From contig CBFIHR010000014.1 in NCBI GenBank assembly GCA_965662365.1, positions 1 through 64,000 on the forward strand: a stretch of DNA of 64,000 nucleotides, given 5' to 3'. The translations under genes and the position numbers were made by a program. Below, piece after piece: positions 25,447-34,700 of this stretch (positions are counted from its first letter, which is position 1; each line of letters opens with the position of its first letter). Origin of the DNA: CAWVWD01 sp965662365. Its GTDB lineage: Bacteria > Bacteroidota > Bacteroidia > Chitinophagales > Saprospiraceae. Under the pieces are notes generated by a model that had not been told where the DNA came from, did not search any database, and saw only the letters and a program-made list of their open reading frames with translations.

Positions 25447-26334
25447 ATGAGCGTATTAAATATCAGTAATCTTACTAAACAATACGGCTCGATCACAGCC
25501 GTCAATAACTTATCTTTAGAAATCAATAGTGGTGAAATTTATGGGCTTTTAGGCCCAAATGGAAGTGGAAAAACCACAACTTTGGGAATGATATTGGGAA
25601 TTATTCAAAAAAATAGCGGTTCTTACCAATGGTTCGATGGACAATATCAAGAACATGATGCTCGAAAACGTATCGGAACACTACTGGAAACTCCCAATTT
25701 TTATCCTTACATGAATGCGATTCAAAACTTGGAAATTGTAGCCCATATTAAAAAAGCTAAAAATCCACCCTACGAGGAGTTGCTGGGATTAGTCAATTTA
25801 TTACATCGCAAGGACGCTCCATTCAAAACCTATTCTTTGGGTATGAAACAACGCCTGGCGATTGCAGGTGCGTTAATTGGCGATCCTGATGTCTTGATTT
25901 TTGATGAACCCACGAATGGGCTTGATCCTCAAGGAATCGCAGAAGTTCGGAATACGATCCGACAAATTGCTAATCGTGGTAAAACGATTATTATGGCCAG
26001 TCATATTTTAGATGAAGTTGAAAAAATCTGCTCGCATGTGGCAATTATTAAAAACGGAAATCTACTGGCTACTGGAACGGTCGGCTCTATTATTAGCAAC
26101 GATAAACAAATTGAAATTAGTAGTAAGGACGTGACGCAATTGTATGATTTACTTAAAGATTATCCAAAAGTCAACAAAATCACTTCTGACGAAAATATCT
26201 TGACACTTTCTGCTCAAGAAGACTTGACCGCAGGCGAAATCAATGAGCTTTGTTTTCAAAAAAACATCACGCTGACGCATTTAGTCGTCCGCAAGAAAAG
26301 CCTCGAAGCCGAATTCCTGGAAATTACAAGTTGA
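25447..26334 (+). CDS. ABC transporter ATP-binding protein, 295 aa
   Basis: ATPase subunit of an ABC-2-type exporter (CcmA/NatA-like). Walker A GPNGSGKT is at residues 36-43, signature YSLGMKQRL (~136-144), Walker B VLIFDEPTNGLDP (~152-164), and the switch His in IIMASHILDEVEKICSHV. The C-terminal ~75 residues form the extra domain seen in the DrrA/CcmA group. The permease gene follows after 92 bp and the pair ends in a strong terminator, so they form one unit. Substrate unknown. Confidence 0.92.
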   Translation: MSVLNISNLTKQYGSITAVNNLSLEINSGEIYGLLGPNGSGKTTTLGMILGIIQKNSGSYQWFDGQYQEHDARKRIGTLLETPNFYPYMNAIQNLEIVAHIKKAKNPPYEELLGLVNLLHRKDAPFKTYSLGMKQRLAIAGALIGDPDVLIFDEPTNGLDPQGIAEVRNTIRQIANRGKTIIMASHILDEVEKICSHVAIIKNGNLLATGTVGSIISNDKQIEISSKDVTQLYDLLKDYPKVNKITSDENILTLSAQEDLTAGEINELCFQKNITLTHLVVRKKSLEAEFLEITS

Positions 26335-26426
26335 CGCTTGTCTCGCCTTTACGGTTTGCCTTGATGGATTTTACTAATTAACTAATCTACCCGCCAAAAT
26401 AGCAGGCTGGTCATTAATCACTAAAT

Positions 26427-27227
26427 ATGCTACATTTATTACGATTAGAATGGAAAAAACTAAAGCCATATCGATTATTTCAGGTATTGGTCTTATTATA
26501 TATTGCGTTGTTGCCACTTGGTTTTTTGATTGGCAAAAACATTGATTTACCCGACGAAACTGGTGGAACAATCAGCTTTTATACCTTCCCAAAAGTTTGG
26601 GACGCTTTAGCTTATGCTGGTAATTGGATGTCATTTTTCTTTTTAGGATTTTTGGGCGTTTTGTTGGTGACCAACGAGTTTTCGTACAAAACACTTCGAC
26701 AAAACCTAATTACAGGAATGAGTCGTAAAGAGTATTTTGCTGGAAAGATTATTTTTATGTTGGCGGCAAGTTTATTCGTGGCAATTTATTACGCTATCGT
26801 TGCCGTTGGCGTAGGTTTAGTCTATACGGATTACATTCAAATGGATAGGGTTTTTGCTCATGCAAACCTAATTCCGCAGTACTTTTTGATGAGTTTTGCA
26901 TACATGAATTTTGCATTTATGCTCGGGATTTTGATGCGAAGAATGGGCTTGGCATTGTTTCTTTACTTTATTTACACCTTGGTAATAGAAATGGTTTTAC
27001 GCTACTATTTTCATCTAAAATTATTTGGAGAGGCATCTAATTCCCGTAATTATTATCCATTAAATGCTTTTGAAGATTTAGCCCCTTTTCCGATTCCTGA
27101 TTTTGGGCCAGCCACAGATTTTCCAAATTTCTTTTTAAGTACAAATGAAGCAATTGGATTAACGGTGGTCTATTCTGCTATTTTTCTATTGTTGAGCTAC
27201 CAGATGTTTATGAGGAGAGATTTGTAA
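26427..27227 (+). CDS. ABC-2-type transporter permease, 266 aa
   Basis: Membrane subunit paired with the preceding ATPase. About six hydrophobic segments are visible, starting at YRLFQVLVLLYIALLPLGFLIG and ending at IGLTVVYSAIFLLLSYQMFM. The cytoplasmic loop TNEFSYKTLRQNLITGMSRKEYFAGK is the typical coupling region of ABC-2 permeases (NEF...T..N...GISR). No gene for an additional periplasmic component is nearby. Confidence 0.88.
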   Translation: MLHLLRLEWKKLKPYRLFQVLVLLYIALLPLGFLIGKNIDLPDETGGTISFYTFPKVWDALAYAGNWMSFFFLGFLGVLLVTNEFSYKTLRQNLITGMSRKEYFAGKIIFMLAASLFVAIYYAIVAVGVGLVYTDYIQMDRVFAHANLIPQYFLMSFAYMNFAFMLGILMRRMGLALFLYFIYTLVIEMVLRYYFHLKLFGEASNSRNYYPLNAFEDLAPFPIPDFGPATDFPNFFLSTNEAIGLTVVYSAIFLLLSYQMFMRRDL

Positions 27228-27247
27228 AATATTGAAAATCAGTATTG

Positions 27248-27284
27248 TAAACCTGACAAGTTTTGAAAACTTGTCAGGTTTAAT
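27248..27284. terminator. Convergent terminator with CCTGACA core
   Basis: A 17-bp perfect inverted repeat centred on G27265, with core CCTGACAAGTTTT. It lies between the ABC permease (forward) and the 127-aa gene (reverse). The tail TTTAATT follows on the plus strand. Same core as the hairpins at 18856 and 38936. Confidence 0.85.
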
Positions 27285-27290
27285 TACACG

Positions 27291-27674
27291 CTAATTCATA
27301 GAAGGCGAACCATAAACAGCTCGTAACTTTTTCAATAATTTCAATAATTTGAAATTCATTTTTTCATCGACATGAAAATATTGACCATTGACCTTTATCC
27401 AATCTTGTTCTCTTCTAATATCATATAATTCTTCAAAAAAGTAATGATTCGGTTTATTAAAAAAGGCTTTCCAATAAATACCTTTGTTCGTAATCGCATA
27501 GCCTTCTTTACAAGAACCGAAAATTGTTTGGTCGCTTAGAACCAGTAAACGTTCTGTTTTTTCTGCAAATAAAAACGATTTATGGGCATTTTTGAGTTTT
27601 GGTAATGGAACGTTAATGAAATTCAAATAGTGCTTTGCATCATCGTCGGTAATATCTAAATAGTCAAAAATCAT
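27291..27674 (-). CDS. Hypothetical protein with PH-like strand pattern, 127 aa
   Basis: Not recognised with certainty. The centre (LLVLSDQTIFGSCKEGYAITNKGIYWK) has the strand pattern seen in bacterial PH-like domains that follow zinc-ribbon proteins, and the C-terminus is a basic helix (FKLLKLLKKLRAVYG). It starts immediately upstream of the zinc-ribbon gene's stop codon position, so the two are translationally adjacent and certainly one transcript, with the zinc-ribbon gene first. Soluble, no signal peptide. Confidence 0.7.
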   Translation of the reverse strand: MIFDYLDITDDDAKHYLNFINVPLPKLKNAHKSFLFAEKTERLLVLSDQTIFGSCKEGYAITNKGIYWKAFFNKPNHYFFEELYDIRREQDWIKVNGQYFHVDEKMNFKLLKLLKKLRAVYGSPSMN

Positions 27675-28328
27675 TTATTCGACATCTAAATCTTCTTTTT
27701 TGACCAATTCCCAACGGGTTACATCTGGCGGCTGCCAAGTGTTTAGTTCTTGAGTATGTGTCGTAATAAATCTATCTAATAATGATTCAAAAGTATTATC
27801 AATCAGTAAGTCGATTTGATAATCGATATCGTTTGGATACAAATTTGGGATTAATTGTAAATCGTCAATAAGTTGTCGGCTACGTTGACTAAAATAAAAA
27901 TTAAACCCCGAGTCATAAAAGGTTTGAACATATTCGGAATATTTTTTTTCGTCACTAATCGTCTGAACGGTTATTCGCAAGCTTTTAAAGAAATAGTTTT
28001 TGATTTCCTCTTGCATCAATAACAGATTATCAAGTGTGATGTTATAAATCGGTTGATAGACAAAAGTATTTTTATCAAACTTTTCAGCATCTACTTTTTC
28101 TGTCTGACCTTGAGGTGCTTCTTTTTGAGAATATTGTTGTTGCTCCGCTTGTTGTTCTGGGTCGGTACGCAAAGACTCGCCACAACCAATACAATAAATG
28201 GCATGAATGGGATTTAATGTATTACAAGTTGTACAGGCTTCCATTTTTAAGACAACTGCCTCTCCACAGTTGTGGCAAAATTTTGCACTTTTGAGTAACT
28301 TCGACCCACAATGTTGGCAATGTGTCAT
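27675..28328 (-). CDS. Double zinc-ribbon protein, 217 aa
   Basis: Two zinc ribbons occupy the N-terminus: C4/C7/C18/C21 and C32/C35/C46/C49, each CX2C-X10-CX2C. A Gln-rich linker (QQAEQQQYSQKEAPQGQ) follows. The ~140-residue helical domain after it starts FVYQPIYNITLDNLLLMQEEIKNYFF, which I cannot name. It is first of a two-gene unit with the PH-like 127-aa protein. The predicted promoter lies between two identical 14-bp repeats, so expression is probably controlled by a dimeric DNA-binding protein, possibly this one. No membrane segment is present. Confidence 0.82.
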   Translation of the reverse strand: MTHCQHCGSKLLKSAKFCHNCGEAVVLKMEACTTCNTLNPIHAIYCIGCGESLRTDPEQQAEQQQYSQKEAPQGQTEKVDAEKFDKNTFVYQPIYNITLDNLLLMQEEIKNYFFKSLRITVQTISDEKKYSEYVQTFYDSGFNFYFSQRSRQLIDDLQLIPNLYPNDIDYQIDLLIDNTFESLLDRFITTHTQELNTWQPPDVTRWELVKKEDLDVE

Positions 28329-28362
28329 AGCATTTGTATTATTTAGGAGTGATAATTATTAA

Positions 28363-28408
28363 AACAAAAAGTTGTTAATAATAAACAAAAATACAACAAA
28401 AAGTTGTT
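28363..28408 (-). promoter_or_regulatory. Zinc-ribbon gene promoter flanked by duplicate 14-bp palindromic sites
   Basis: AACAAAAAGTTGTT occurs at 28363-28376 and again at 28395-28408, 32 bp apart (about three helical turns). Each copy is an inverted repeat AACAA-N4-TTGTT. Exactly between them, on the reverse strand, is TATTTTTG (complement of 28386-28393), a perfect TAnnTTTG element. The two copies would therefore lie on the start site and on the upstream spacer. Confidence 0.6.
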
Positions 28409-28511
28409 TATGGAAAATTTCCGTAAGGCAAAACTTTAAGTACTTTTCCTTATTTTTAACTAATTTATCAAAAATTAATCTAAATAGATACATTGTTATA
28501 AACAAGGTTTG

Positions 28512-28548
28512 AGGTAAGCTGTTACCTAAAGTATTATTTGTACAAATA
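28512..28548 (+). promoter_or_regulatory. Two palindromes upstream of the oxidase subunit III-like gene
   Basis: AGGTAA-GCTG-TTACCT (28512-28527) and the perfect 14-bp palindrome TATTTGTACAAATA (28535-28548) lie within 60 bp of the start codon at 28571. They could be operators or leader hairpins. No consensus -7 element is clear in this stretch. Confidence 0.4.
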
Positions 28549-28570
28549 GATGATTATTTAAAATAAAAAT

Positions 28571-29203
28571 ATGAGCGATTACAAACCGTATGATCCTTAC
28601 CAAAAAAGTGATTATAAGAATCTGAGGCTGCATCCGCTAAAAATATATTTAACGTTATTATTAGCCGGCGTTACGATGTTATTTCTTGGAATGACAGGGT
28701 CATATATTTATCAGCGAGTCGTAATGGATATAGAACCGATTGCACTGCCGATAACATTTGTGTTAAATACGATATTTCTTTTAGCAAGTTCCTTTACATT
28801 TTTACAAGTAAAAAAAGCCTATTTAGGTGATAATACAGCTGCCTACAAACGCTATTTATTTTTTACTTTGGTATTGACCTTTCTATTCATTGTAGGTCAA
28901 TCATTTGCCTGGGCAGACATGGTGAATCGGTCATTATTGCCAAGTTCGGGGCCAGGTGTTGGCTATATTTATGCTATTGCGATTTTGCATTTAATTCACG
29001 TTTTAGCAGGTTTGCCTTTCTTTGGTGTGTTTTTGTACAATGCTGTCAAGCGAATGAAAGAACCGGTAAGTGTGTTGATTTATTTTTCTGATCCTGAAAA
29101 GAAATTACGATTACGATTATTAGAAGTTTATTGGCATTATTTAGATATTCTTTGGATAATTTTGGTGCTATTCTTTACATTTAATTATCTGATTCAGTTT
29201 TAA
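28571..29203 (+). CDS. Cytochrome c oxidase subunit III-like protein (heme-copper oxidase), 210 aa
   Basis: Integral membrane protein of the COX3 family. Five hydrophobic segments are seen: IYLTLLLAGVTMLFLGMTGSYIY, ITFVLNTIFLLASSFTFL, YLFFTLVLTFLFIVGQSFAWADM, GYIYAIAILHLIHVLAGLPFFGVFLY and YLDILWIILVLFFTFNYLI. The family landmarks LHLIHVLAGLPFF and LEVYWHYLDILWIILVLFF are present. It is a stand-alone gene here, with no subunit I or II nearby, as also happens in Bacteroidota. It could alternatively serve an alternative oxidase complex or assembly. Confidence 0.8.
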   Translation: MSDYKPYDPYQKSDYKNLRLHPLKIYLTLLLAGVTMLFLGMTGSYIYQRVVMDIEPIALPITFVLNTIFLLASSFTFLQVKKAYLGDNTAAYKRYLFFTLVLTFLFIVGQSFAWADMVNRSLLPSSGPGVGYIYAIAILHLIHVLAGLPFFGVFLYNAVKRMKEPVSVLIYFSDPEKKLRLRLLEVYWHYLDILWIILVLFFTFNYLIQF

Positions 29204-29313
29204 TTATTATAAACAACGGACAAACAACAGCGTATAGAATAATTGTGGCGTTATTAGGTAAAACAAAGCAATGTGACCTAAATGATTTTAATCACAGGTT
29301 AAATACTATACAC

Positions 29314-29430
29314 ATGATTCAATTACAGCTAAGTGACCTATCCGCATCACGAAAAATTATTTTATCCTTCAAATTTATAGAAATCGTCATTATGCTAATC
29401 GCCTTAATTTTGATTTTTATACTTTCGTAA
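29314..29430 (+). CDS. Possible small single-span membrane peptide, 38 aa
   Basis: ATG 29314 opens a 38-codon frame whose second half is a strong membrane segment (FIEIVIMLIALILIFILS) preceded by a short polar, basic stretch. An in-frame GTG at 29245 would add 23 residues. It is followed by a good hairpin, so a transcript end exists here. Nothing proves translation; it could be a chance frame in AT-rich DNA. Confidence 0.3.
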   Translation: MIQLQLSDLSASRKIILSFKFIEIVIMLIALILIFILS

Positions 29431-29445
29431 AATAGTAAATCACAA

Positions 29446-29488
29446 ATAGGAAATCGGTATTATAGAGATATGATACCGATTTTCTATT
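29446..29488 (+). terminator. Hairpin terminator before the LptF/G gene
   Basis: AAATCGGTAT (29451-29460) pairs with ATACCGATTT (29473-29482), extended outward by AATAG/CTATT with one mismatch. It is followed by a T-rich tail. It would end transcription from the oxidase-like gene. Confidence 0.75.
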
Positions 29489-29561
29489 TATAGGCTGTCA
29501 TTCATTTATCATTCGTTCCTAAAGTTTTATTAATAGATCGAAAACAAAAGTTATATGGACT

Positions 29562-29589
29562 TTTGGCAATAACATTTTTACTAAATTTG
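29562..29589 (+). promoter_or_regulatory. Predicted promoter of the LptF/G gene
   Basis: TTTG (29562-29565) and TAAATTTG (29582-29589) are separated by 16 bp. This is close to the Bacteroidota arrangement of a -33 TTTG and a -7 TAnnTTTG, and one of the few places here where both elements are visible. The start codon follows 37 bp later. Confidence 0.6.
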
Positions 29590-29626
29590 TGACTCCACCA
29601 ATAACGGCAGTAATTGAGTTGTTTTT

Positions 29627-31078
29627 ATGAAAATCAAACAAATAGATAAATTAACCTTAAAAGGTTTTGCCTCACCATTTTTAATGACATTTTTTGTGTC
29701 ATTATTTGTATTTATCATGCAATTTTTGTGGAAATACATTGATGAAATTATGGGAAAAGGGTTAGAAATAACGACTATTCTTGAGCTAATTTTTTACTTA
29801 TCAATGTCGTTAGTGCCTTTAGCTTTGCCCGTTTCCGTTTTAATTGCATCCGTTATGGTCATGGGAAATATGGGCGAACGATATGAATTAGCGAGTTTAA
29901 AATCCGCCGGTGTACCGCTTTCACGAATTATGGCACCGCTGATGATGGTATCGTTTTTTGTGATGATGATCTCGTTTTTCGTTTCAGATGTTGTTATTCC
30001 ATTTTCTAACCTAAAATTCCAAACTCGATTATATGATATTCGTCGTCAAAAAGCCGCATTGAGTTTAGAAGAAGGGATTTTTAATGACGATTTTAAAGGT
30101 TTTTCAATCCGAGTCAAGGAAAAAGGTGCAAATGACAAAGATTTAGAGGAGGTGATGATTTATGATCACACGGGAAATACTCCGAACCCAAGTCAGATTA
30201 TTGCGAAAAAAGGAGAAATGTATCCTGCCGGTGAACAGTTTATGGTGATGAAACTCAACGAAGGCACACAATATCAAGAACTAAAAACAGGCACTGGAAA
30301 AAATGCTTCATTTCCGTATATGCGGATTAAGTTTAAGTCGTGGCGGAAGGTTTTTGATATGGGCGAGTTTGATATGGACAAAACAGACGAAGAGGTTTTT
30401 CAAAATCATCATCGAATTATTAATTCTAAAAGTTTGAGAAACAACATCGACTCTTTAAATGTACGATGGAGAGATACCGAGAGGTCACTCTTGCGAAAAG
30501 CTGTTCCATTCTTCTCTTATTTACAAATAAAAGACAGCCTTATCGTTGCTGTTCCAATAAATGATAATTATCAAAAAGATACTACCGTACAAGATATTTT
30601 GGAGTTAATGACACCACGAAAAAGACAAGAAGCCGTCAAAAAGGCGAAAACTCTAATTAATCGAATGAATGATTACTCGAAAGGCTCACAACGGACAATC
30701 CGAGGAATCGAATATTCTATCGTGGAACATTACAACGAATTGTATCGAAAAATGACTCTTGCCGTCGCTTGTTTCATTTTTCTTTTTATCGGTGCACCGA
30801 TGGGAGCAATTGTCCGAAAAGGTGGTTTCGGTTGGCCAATTTTGATTTCAATTATCTTTTTTGTCTTATTTTTAGTATTCCAACTGATTGGCGAACGGTT
30901 ATCTGAAAGTTACGTTTTGCCGCCGTTTTTTGGTATGTTTTTACCGATTTTTATTATTTTTCCAATAGGCGTTTATTTAACTCGTCAAGCGATGAATGAT
31001 TCAAAATCAATGAACCTCGAAACTTATATCAAGTTCTTTGAACGCATTGCAGATAAGTTTAAACGAAAGAAACAATAA
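29627..31078 (+). CDS. LptF/LptG-family permease (YjgP/YjgQ), 483 aa
   Basis: Inner-membrane permease subunit of the lipopolysaccharide export machine (LptBFGC). Three N-terminal membrane segments (from FLMTFFVSLFVFIMQFLWKYIDEIMG, SLVPLALPVSVLIASVMVMGNMGERYEL and IMAPLMMVSFFVMMISFFVSDVVIPFSN) are followed by a large periplasmic jellyroll domain. Three C-terminal segments end the protein (MTLAVACFIFLFIGAPMGAIVRKGG, WPILISIIFFVLFLVFQLIGERL and FGMFLPIFIIFPIGVYLTRQAM). The periplasmic domain is larger than in the proteobacterial proteins, with a ~90-residue insert before the last helices. Single copy in the window; the partner subunits are elsewhere. Confidence 0.9.
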   Translation: MKIKQIDKLTLKGFASPFLMTFFVSLFVFIMQFLWKYIDEIMGKGLEITTILELIFYLSMSLVPLALPVSVLIASVMVMGNMGERYELASLKSAGVPLSRIMAPLMMVSFFVMMISFFVSDVVIPFSNLKFQTRLYDIRRQKAALSLEEGIFNDDFKGFSIRVKEKGANDKDLEEVMIYDHTGNTPNPSQIIAKKGEMYPAGEQFMVMKLNEGTQYQELKTGTGKNASFPYMRIKFKSWRKVFDMGEFDMDKTDEEVFQNHHRIINSKSLRNNIDSLNVRWRDTERSLLRKAVPFFSYLQIKDSLIVAVPINDNYQKDTTVQDILELMTPRKRQEAVKKAKTLINRMNDYSKGSQRTIRGIEYSIVEHYNELYRKMTLAVACFIFLFIGAPMGAIVRKGGFGWPILISIIFFVLFLVFQLIGERLSESYVLPPFFGMFLPIFIIFPIGVYLTRQAMNDSKSMNLETYIKFFERIADKFKRKKQ

Positions 31079-31103
31079 AAGAAAATCGAGAATCTTACTT
31101 TAT

Positions 31104-31757
31104 ATGAAATCCCTAATTCGCCAAAATATATTTTACCTTATTCCATATCTTATTATATTAATAATAGGCCTCCTCACTTTGCCACAAATCGAAAAAGGAG
31201 AAGTTATATTCTTTTTTGCCAACCACAGAACGCCTTTTTGGGATACCTTTTTTTACATTTCGACAAAATTAGGAGAGTTGATCGGTTATATTTTGTTTAT
31301 CATCCTATTTCTATTTATTCGTTTTCGGTATGCCGCCCTAATCGGAATGACGGCAGTTTCTGCTGGTATTCTGGCTGCTATTCTAAAAAATATCTTTCGT
31401 CATCCTCGACCAAAACCCTATTTTGGAGCATTAGGAATCGATATTTCGGATATTGCGGTAGTAGGCTATCCGCTATTAAATAGTCAGATTAGTAGCTTTC
31501 CATCAGGTCATACGATTTCAGCCTTTGCCTTTTTCACAGTTTTAGCGTTACTAGCCAAAAATAATGGATTAAAAGTAGTGTGTTTGATATTAGCTATCCT
31601 TGTTGGTTTATCACGAATATATTTAGTCTCTCACTTTTTAGAAGACGTGCTGTTAGGCTCTTTTGTCGGTGTTTTGATTGCCTTTTCATTGCATTACGCC
31701 AATAATAAAGTCTCAATGACAACCGATAAATGGTACAACCGTCGGATCGAATTTTGA
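31104..31757 (+). CDS. PAP2-family phosphatase, 217 aa
   Basis: Integral membrane phosphatase of the PAP2 superfamily (lipid phosphate or undecaprenyl-pyrophosphate phosphatase type). The three catalytic motifs are visible: KNIFRHPRP (KX6RP), FPSGH and SRIYLVSHFLEDVLLGS (SRX5HX3D). Six hydrophobic stretches. ATG 31104 is chosen; an upstream in-frame ATG at 31038 would overlap the LptF/G stop and add a hydrophilic extension. It starts 25 bp after lptF/G, so probably the same transcript, in keeping with an envelope lipid role. It converges on the 1106-aa gene with only 30 bp between the stops. Confidence 0.9.
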   Translation: MKSLIRQNIFYLIPYLIILIIGLLTLPQIEKGEVIFFFANHRTPFWDTFFYISTKLGELIGYILFIILFLFIRFRYAALIGMTAVSAGILAAILKNIFRHPRPKPYFGALGIDISDIAVVGYPLLNSQISSFPSGHTISAFAFFTVLALLAKNNGLKVVCLILAILVGLSRIYLVSHFLEDVLLGSFVGVLIAFSLHYANNKVSMTTDKWYNRRIEF

Positions 31758-31787
31758 TTGAGTTATATCGTCAGTCAGACGAATTAT

Positions 31788-34700
31788 TTACTCTTTCACT
31801 TTTATCCAGCCGTCACTCAATACATTTTTTCCTTTCGGAAAATAGGCATCTGACGAAGCATTTTGAAAATCGGTCTTTTCCGTTTTACCATGTTGCTGCC
31901 AAGATATTTTTTTAGTTTCATTCGCAGGTTTGACAAGTCGTAAATTGTGTGGATCATTAACAATCGGTCCAACACGAAAACTCACTGACATATTTTCAAT
32001 AGCCGAAGTTGTATATTTCGCAGGAATTTTCCACTCGAAAACGGGTAAAATCCCAGAAGTAAGATGCACCAAACCATCTACATTCATGAGTAAAATAACA
32101 TCAAATACAGTATCAATTTGAATAAATTCGTATTTTTTTGGCTTAATATAATCACTTAAACCTTTGTCATTGTTGGCATAAAAACGACTAAAATCATCAT
32201 TTTTAAAATATCCTAAAACACCGTTTTCCGCCAAGCTTTGCTCACTAATTTGAACTGGAAATTTTAGTTTTTTCAAACGCTTATTGGCTATTCCTTTTAC
32301 CTCCAATTTGATAGTAGCACGCACCAACGCCAGGGGCTGACCAAACAACATCGCAAACGCCTCTGTCGTATTACCTTGCGGTGAATTGAGCATTAAGCCA
32401 TCGTCAATCGAACGCATGAAGGCCGACAACGCACTGGCACTATTTTTATACGTCAAGATGCCATTAATAAAATTATTTAACAAAGGATTCGGAATTGCTT
32501 TTCTATCATTCGGTAGCCAACGTACTTCTCCTTTTTGTCCTCGTTTGAAAGTCATTAATTCTCCAATATTTTGACCTTCAGGCGAAAAAACCTCCAGACT
32601 TTTATCTAAATAATCTGCCATCAACCAACCAATAATCGGATTATCGTCTGCTGCGATTTTTAACGATTTTCCGGTTTCTTTTCCAATCCAGTCAAGGGTC
32701 AATCTTGAAGGCTGAACGATTCGAGGCGGTAACATTAAAATATTTGTGCCATCCACTGCTTGATGCCCAATACCTTGACCTTTTAAGACTTGCGGCTGAT
32801 GTTGATTGCGTTCATCAAATGGATAAATCGCTAAACCAAAATCGTCTGTTACTCGAATTGTTTTCGGAACTAAAAAACCACTTCGCAGCGGAAAAGTCGC
32901 CTCTGAATCCATTGGTAAGCCTAACTTTCCGTTATTTACAGCATTTTTCAATGCTTTATTTTTTTCAGTAATTGGAATAATATCATTGATGTCCAACCCC
33001 AATAACATTTCGTTAAATCCACTTAACTGCTGCGTGACAATATCAAATTTTCCAATGATAGTAATCACGTTTTCAATAATTGCTTTTTCGGTTTCGTTGC
33101 CAAGTGTTTTCTGAAAATCTCTAAGGTTTTGTTGCAAAATTTTAGAAGTTTGAACACTCAAAATACTTCGTCCTGAAAGTGTGATTTTTCTATCTGCGGC
33201 AAATTCATTTTTACTTTCATCAAATTCAAAATCAAAACCGTTAAATGCCCAATTATTAATTTTCAAATTTCCATTTGGATAATAATCAACTTCCCAATCC
33301 AAAAACATAGGCGACCAAGTCGGTAATGATTTGGAGAAGGCTCGAAGCGAAGGTCGTTTGACGGTTTGCTGCTCGGTTTTACCCGAAAATCCAGCTAAAC
33401 TTATCAATTTTTCGCCATTCAATTGACGATGAATTTCATTATTCCAAATAAGCGTTTGCTGTTTTTCGATACTTTCTGGCGTTGTTTTGTCGCTGTTATT
33501 TTTTTTCAAAAATTGCTGATGCAAGAATGACGTGAAATTAGGGTTTAATAAAATCGTTTCTTTCAATAAATCTTGTACTTCACTTGGGATTTTATCGAAG
33601 CTTGGCAGCGCAGGCGTTTGAAAATCAATGACTTCCTTCGTATAATATTCTTTTAAATGATTAATAATTTCATTCGATTTACGAACTTTTAGATTACTAT
33701 CAAAACTATATTTATCTGAAACTTTTGCGGCGTGAATCAAAACAACGGGTTCGTTCGCTTCCCAAAATTTAGGTAACATTGTTGGTTTTAAAGTCGCTTT
33801 TTGGTCGAATATTATATCAATTTCTCGCTGCAATTCTTGAACTAAAGTCTGTAAGGTTTCTTGCTGTTGAGTAATTTTGATTTCAAATAATTGAAAGTCG
33901 TTGAGTGAGGTATTGTATTTTCTTTTGAAGTAATTCGTATTATCTTTCTGATTTGATTTTATCCAAGTTTCATACAGTTCTGTTTGCTTTGTCGCTTTCG
34001 CAAATATTTGATTATCAATAGCTAATTGCAGTTCATTTAAAGTATTTAGTTGACTAAATATTTTTGATTGTTGTAGTTTTTTATCAAAATCATCTTGCGG
34101 TTCATTTGCTTGAATTGTCCAGATTATTCCGCCCTCTTCACCATCAAACCATGATTGATGCGTAGCTTTCATCAATTCGGACAAACCACCTATTTTATCA
34201 ATTTTATCCAACACATGATGCTCAAAAGCCATTAAGAGTTGAGCCGTTTGTTGTGTTTGCTCAAAAGTCAAATTTTGTTCTATCATCATTTGCTTTTGAA
34301 CCAAACGCACAATCGCATCAAAACTTGAGTTAGCAATGATAATATCATTATCCGTTGTCGGTTTACCTGACTTGGAATTTTGAAAATCACCAGCTTTACC
34401 ATACCAGTTAACATCATAAATTGCACCATGACACAAAAACTCCTTTCCATCAAAATCCTCTGGGACTTCAACACCTAAATGAGTTAAATTTGGAATATTA
34501 CTCGTATCCGAATACCAGCCGGTCACTAAATAAGTTAAGGTTTTCGATTCTTTTTCTAAGTCATTTAACTCATCAACGAAAGAAAAAACATTATGATTGT
34601 TTGGTGTATAATTAACAAAAGCAGCATTTCCAGCACCGACTGCCGTCAAAAATAATTCATCCGTTTTCTGTTCTACAAATGATGCTAAATCGACTACTTT

